Shown: in pieces, positions 63,997 to 64,000 of the stretch | Position numbering within the stretch: position 1 is the stretch's first letter | Layout: the number at the start of each line of letters is the position of its first letter | DNA from: Closterium sp. NIES-65 | Taxonomy: Eukaryota > Streptophyta > Zygnematophyceae > Desmidiales > Closteriaceae | DNA length: 64,000 bases | Direction of reading: 5' to 3' | Assembly: GCA_948144175.1 (NCBI GenBank) | Contig: CANXME010002521.1 | Span: forward strand, 131,501-195,500 | Position numbers and translations under genes: made by a program | The notes under the pieces: model-generated | Databases searched by the model: none | The model's input: only the letters and a program-made list of their open reading frames with translations | Told to the model about the DNA's origin: nothing

Positions 63997-64000
63997 TTTC

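Larger units (their letters stand above)
61388..64000 (+). mobile_element. Ty1/copia A4, 5' part, continues beyond the window
   Basis: 5' LTR 61388-61517 (130 bp, TGTCAAAAC...TTTTCTCA), primer site TGGTATCGAGC at 61518, GC-rich leader (61560-62290), gag start at 62352, and pol up to the window end. The 3' LTR is outside. Confidence 0.92.

Overview
The window is eukaryotic nuclear DNA from the green-plant lineage. The first 28 kb holds GC-rich genes with short GT-AG introns. Their products are plant-type: two U-box E3 ligase-like proteins (one with armadillo repeats), an ARASP/RseP-type plastid site-2 protease, a KT/KD-type phosphate translocator, a plastid HEAGH protein, two spliceosome proteins and an SSU-processome protein. 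The remaining 35 kb is nested LTR retrotransposons. Gene families, very high GC, short introns and a Gly-rich copia family suggest a streptophyte (possibly zygnematophyte, Closterium-like) alga. The species is an inference, not a measurement.

Layout. 1-3218 (-): U-box protein, C-terminus beyond the window. 4104-5702 (-): ARM-repeat protein with only the C-terminal half of a U-box. 6631-12132 (-): complete eight-exon SF3B4 gene; its introns carry several tandem arrays, including a 58-copy 26-bp minisatellite and two 20-bp arrays that duplicate the adjacent 5' splice sites. 12469-12542 (-): tRNA-Asn(GTT). 12630-13394 (+): small plastid membrane protein. 13802-15500 (-): RBMX2/Ist3 (RES complex). 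16585-18630 (+): sugar-phosphate/phosphate translocator. 19188-21665 (+): plastid RseP-type protease, followed by a broken copy of its 3' end. 22208-24658 (-): UTP5/WDR43. 25295-27677 (+): plastid protein with an HEAGH motif. Joining exons at GT-AG sites gave intact frames for SF3B4 (479 aa), RBMX2 (388), translocator (347), protease (551), HEAGH protein (481) and the small membrane protein (179).

From 29.2 kb on: copia A1 (29249-36662); a chromovirus-type Ty3/gypsy element on the minus strand (36867-48429) whose chromodomain is split by copia A2 (37318-43734); a decayed A-family copy (A3) fused to the end of a different copia family (B); B1 (53194-60359) carrying a nested 345-bp TRIM; a degenerate satellite with a second TRIM; and the start of copia A4 (61388 to the window end). 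Target-site duplications and LTR pairs fix most boundaries.

Most notable observations: splice-site-bearing tandem repeats inside a splicing-factor gene; TRIM elements whose LTR/internal junction carries a tRNA-type Pol III promoter with a well-placed terminator; and a copia Gag in which a conserved C-x13-C-x3/4-H-x4-C motif stands in place of the usual CCHC knuckle.
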